DNA of 64,000 nucleotides from Inia geoffrensis. Lineage: Eukaryota; Chordata; Mammalia; Artiodactyla; Iniidae. The position numbers and the translations under genes are program-made. This document shows, piece by piece, positions 60,753 through 64,000 of the stretch. The first letter of the stretch is position 1, and each line of letters starts with the position of its first letter. The stretch covers positions 123,398 to 187,397 of the forward strand of contig JAZAQT010000629.1 of NCBI GenBank assembly GCA_036417435.1, in the 5' to 3' direction. The notes under the pieces were generated by a model. That model saw nothing but the letters and a program-made list of their open reading frames with translations. It was not told where the DNA came from and ran no database searches.

Positions 60753-62488
60753 TCCTTTTCTCAACTCGCTTTCTTGTGAGCTGACCGCAAACCCGAAGAA
60801 TTGCTTCAGGCCCTAATCTCGTTCCGGCATGGCCCGCTGAGCCTTTGGTGAATTCTTCTTCCTGTAGGGAAATCAGAGTTCAATGTGCCCGTCCAAACAC
60901 ATCGAGTTAGCCGCTCATTGGTTCTCCTTATTCCTGTTCATCTTCCACAGAAATTGCAAACTGTGCCAAACAAGAGGTCAAAGGCACTGACTCTCCAAGT
61001 GGGGAGAATGTTAATATCGCATCAGGAACGGCGAACTCGAGTATCAGGGGGAGAAAATGGCGATGAGTTTTAGAAATTATGCCTGATCACTTCGTGGACC
61101 ATATTCTGGGTTTTCCATGCATATTTTAGCTGAAGGATAAATCCCTTAAACGTGGAGATTTGGGACCCGTGGAATGGGAACCATGCACCATTACCTCAAA
61201 GGGTCTGCATTCCCTCACCAATAGTATCAGCCCCAAGTGTCCAGCCTTATCTCTCCCCCAGCTGTGGATGTAGAGGTGGTAAATCCAAGATTCCTCACAA
61301 GACCTGAAGGACTTATATAAGAATTTCTCTCTATTTCACAGTCCTTGTGTTTTGTTTTTCAAATTTATTTTTATAAGGGGATTTAGCTTATTGACACTGC
61401 TGTGTGTATGGTGCTGTACACAAATGATTTTCTTATGGAGACCTATAAATGTATGGGTTTTAATTTTTTTCATAGTCAGGCATATTCCTAGGTTTTGAAT
61501 ACGGGGTGTTGAGTCCATTTCGTTGAGCAAGGAGTAGGTCTTGTCTAATATATATTTGGCTTATGGAATGGTATCTGTCCTAATATGAACCTCTGGTTTT
61601 ATGCAGCCTCCCCACTCTCCTTTCCCCTTAAGCAAGCATAAGTTTCTTTTGTAAATGTGAGACTCTGTTGTGTTTTGTAATGCAGTTCACACGTAGCCGT
61701 GTTTACATTCCCGGTATTAGTGATATCTTATGATGTTTCTTTTTCTGTGTGACTTATTTCACTTAGAATCATCATAACTAAATCCTGTCATTATGCTGCT
61801 ACTGGTGTGTTGCCATGGATTTCATTGTTGAGTGATATTCCATTGTAGGGATGTACCACAACTTCTATATCCATTTTTCTCTTTCTGGGCTATTAAAGTT
61901 GTACCATAGTCAAGGATCCCGTACACAGAGCAGCCCCAAACTTTGGTGTGGCCGTGTCTTTTTCATTTAAATTTTCCGAATCTATAGCACCATAAGTGGA
62001 AGTGCCCTAGGCTCTCTAGCTTGGTTTTTTCTTTGTTCCAGGAAACACCATCCACTTCTCCAGAGTGGCTGTTGGCAATTTACATCCCGCCCATCAGCAT
62101 AACAAGGCTGCCGGTTCTCCACGGCCTGTCCTGCCTCTCTGGATTTTACACATTTTTCGGACGGCCCTTTGGATCCGTGGGAAGTGAGACTTCCTTGTAG
62201 TGCGGATTTCCATTGCAGGCTTGCTTGGTTGGCCAAAAAGGGCGTATGCGTTTTTTCCTGAATATATTCAGGAAAAAACGCATACGCCCTTTTTGGCCAA
62301 GTGCATCACTGTCGAACTGCTGCCTCTTTTCCTACGCTTTCAGAGCAATTCTTATCTACCCCCTGATATCTGTTTTCTGCAATTCTGCGTCGCGTTCAAG
62401 TCCTCTTCACAGCCTTCCTTCAATAAATTTTTGGATGATAGGGGTCATTTGGAACTCTGCAGGATTGTGACTTACAGTGCCAAAGATC
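60753..62488 (+). repeat. Satellite unit 36
   Basis: 1,736 bp. Shares cttatataag and gtgacttac with unit 35. Private: gcatcaggaac, ggggagaaaatgg, caagacctgaag and ggccgtgtc. Confidence 0.97.
62229..62300. mobile_element. Palindromic MITE, unit 36 copy
   Basis: Perfect over 72 bp. Confidence 0.72.
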
Positions 62489-64000
62489 TCCTTTTCTCAA
62501 CTCGCTTTCTTGTGAGCTGACCGCAAACCCGAAGAATTGCTTCAGGCCCTAATCTCGTTCCGGCATGGCCCGCTGAGCCTTTGGTGAATTCTTCTTCCTG
62601 TAGGGAAATCAGAGTTCAATGTGCCCGTCCAAACACATCGAGTTAGCCGCTCATTGGTTCTCCTTATTCCTGTTCATCTTCCACAGAAATTGCAAACTGT
62701 GCCAAACAAGAGGTCAAAGGCACTGACTCTCCAAGTGGGGAGAATATTAATATCGCATCTGGAACGGCGAACTCGAGTATCAGGGGGCGAAAATGGCGAT
62801 GAGTTTTAGAAATTATGCCTGATCACTTCGTGGACCATATTCTGGGTTTTCCATGCATATTTTAGCTGAAGGATAAATCCCTTAAACGTGGAGATTTGGG
62901 ACCCGTGGAATGGGAACCATGCACCATTATCTCAAAGGGTCTGCATTCCCTCACCAATAGTATCAGCCCCAAGTGTCCAGCCTTATCTCTCCCCCAGCTG
63001 TGGATGTAGAGATGGTAAATCCAAGATTCCTCACAAGCCCTGAAAGACTTATTTAAGAATTTCTCTCTATTTCACAGTCCTTGTGTTTTGTTTTTCAAAT
63101 TTATTTTTATAAGGGGATTTAGCTTATTGACACTGCTGTGTGTATGGTGCTGTACACAAATGATTTTCTTATGGAGACCTATAAATGTATGGGTTTTAAT
63201 TTTCTTCATAGTCAGGCATATTCCTAGGTTTTGAATACGGGGTGTTGAGTCCATTTCGTTGAGCAAGGAGTAGGTCTTGTCTAATATATATTTGGCTTAT
63301 GGAATGGTATCTGTCCTAATATGAACCTCTGGTTTTATGCAGCCTCCCCACTCTCCTTTCCCCTTAAGCAAGCATAAGTTTCTTTTGTAAATGTGAGACT
63401 CTGTTGTGTTTTGTAATGCAGTTCACACGTAGCCGTGTTTACATTCCCGGTATTAGTGATATCTTATGATGTTTCTTTTTCTGTGTGACTTATTTCACTT
63501 AGAATCATCATAACTAAATCCTGTCATTATGCTGCTACTGGTGTGTTGCCATGGATTTCATTGTTGAGTGATATTCCATTGTAGGGATGTACCACAACTT
63601 CTATATCCATTTTTCTCTTTCTGGGCTATTAAAGTTGTACCATAGTCAAGGATCCCGTACACAGAGCAGCCCCAAACTTTGGTGTGGCTGTGTCTTTTTC
63701 ATTTAAATTTTCCGAATCTATAGCACCATAAGTGGAAGTGCCCTAGGCTCTCTAGCTTGGTTTTTTCTTTGTTCCAGGAAACACCATCCACTTCTCCAGA
63801 GTGGCTGTTGGCAATTTACATCCCGCCCATCAGCATAACAAGGCTGCCGGTTCTCCACGGCCTGTCCTGCCTCTCTGGATTTTACACTTTTTTCAGACGG
63901 CCCTTTGGATCGATGGGAAGTGAGACTTCCTTGTAGTGCGGATTTCCATTGCAGGCTTGCTTGGTTGGCCAAAAAGGGCGTATGCGTTTTTTCCTGAATA
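62489..64000 (+). repeat. Satellite unit 37 (cut by window end)
   Basis: The first 1,512 bp of a unit; the window ends exactly at the centre of its palindrome. Has agaatattaat, attatctc and gtagagatgg. Private: gaaagac, tttcagacgg and gatcgatggg. Confidence 0.97.
63965..64000. mobile_element. Palindromic MITE, unit 37 copy (left arm only)
   Basis: The window ends after exactly the 36-nt left arm. Confidence 0.7.

Larger units (their letters stand above)
1..64000 (+). repeat. Satellite DNA array, 1,736-bp unit, 36 complete units plus one partial, head to tail
   Basis: The sequence at base 1 recurs at 1737, 3473, 5209 and so on to 62489, always in the same orientation, with only scattered substitutions and a few 1-bp deletions. 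Offsets within each unit: 1 to ~596 unknown origin; ~597 to ~1472 antisense L1 3' end; 1473-1548 palindromic mariner-like MITE; ~1549 to ~1690 probable further L1; the rest unassigned. There is one EcoRI site (GAATTC) per unit at offset 98. Neither strand carries a conserved gene; the short open frames are incidental. The L1-derived ~1.7-kb unit agrees with what I recall of the common cetacean satellite, a heterochromatic repeat. That identity is an inference, while the array itself is seen directly. Confidence 0.98.

Noticed and set aside
1..64000. CRISPR array or bacterial system
   Set aside because: The repeat unit is 1.7 kb with no short repeats and unique spacers, and the sequence is mammalian L1-derived.
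1..64000. Assembly artefact from copying one unit
   Set aside because: Almost every unit has private substitutions, and variants are arranged in structured blocks, which a simple copying error would not give.
1..64000. Telomeric TTAGGG tracts, SINEs, retroviral LTRs or a functional centromere
   Set aside because: No such tracts or elements were seen in any unit. Centromere function cannot be judged from sequence, since no perfect CENP-B box is present.

Overview
The whole 64-kb window is one uninterrupted head-to-tail array of a single long satellite repeat. The basic unit is 1,736 bp, and the window opens exactly in phase with the unit as numbered here. It holds 36 complete units and a 37th cut by the window end. 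All units lie in the same orientation. I found no flanking single-copy DNA, no credible protein-coding gene, no rRNA or tRNA and no CRISPR. The many short open frames that recur every ~1,736 bp are by-products of the repeat. Seven units carry 1-2 bp deletions (1,735, 1,735, 1,735, 1,735, 1,734, 1,735 and 1,735 bp).

The unit is composite. Offsets 1 to ~596 are a segment of unknown origin with a CpG-rich patch. Offsets ~597 to ~1472 are an old, diverged 3' end of a mammalian LINE-1 in antisense orientation: tail side first, then 3' UTR, then a decayed ORF2 C-terminus. Offsets 1473-1548 hold a 72-bp inverted repeat, perfect in 29 of 36 complete copies. Its ends (TTGGCCAAAAAG...) resemble the terminal repeats of mariner-type elements, so it looks like a mariner MITE nested in the L1. 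L1-like sequence probably continues to about 1690. The order of events read from this is L1 insertion, then MITE insertion or acquisition, then tandem amplification.

Organism: a mammal, most likely a cetartiodactyl. An L1-derived satellite with a ~1.7-kb unit matches, from memory, the 'common cetacean satellite'. That satellite is ~1.75 kb in baleen and sperm whales, ~1.58 kb in delphinids, and published as L1-derived. My best guess is therefore a non-delphinid cetacean, but I could not run a database search.

Region by region: 1-8.7 kb (units 1-5) is a clear A-B-A-B-A dimeric higher-order repeat. At 8.7-19 kb there are mixed subtypes, with local sharing between units 6-7 and 8-11. At 19-33 kb lie the most uniform monomers. 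At 33-39.9 kb a recent two-unit duplication can be seen. At 39.9-46.9 kb a second alternating two-unit pattern overlies a shared 1-bp deletion. At 50.3-62.5 kb there is a three-unit displacement pattern overlain by two-unit shifts. Variant blocks are shuffled between units, as expected from unequal crossing-over and gene conversion. There is no gene system here. The interest lies in the nested origin of the unit, the preserved palindrome, a regularly spaced YY1-like motif and the higher-order structure.
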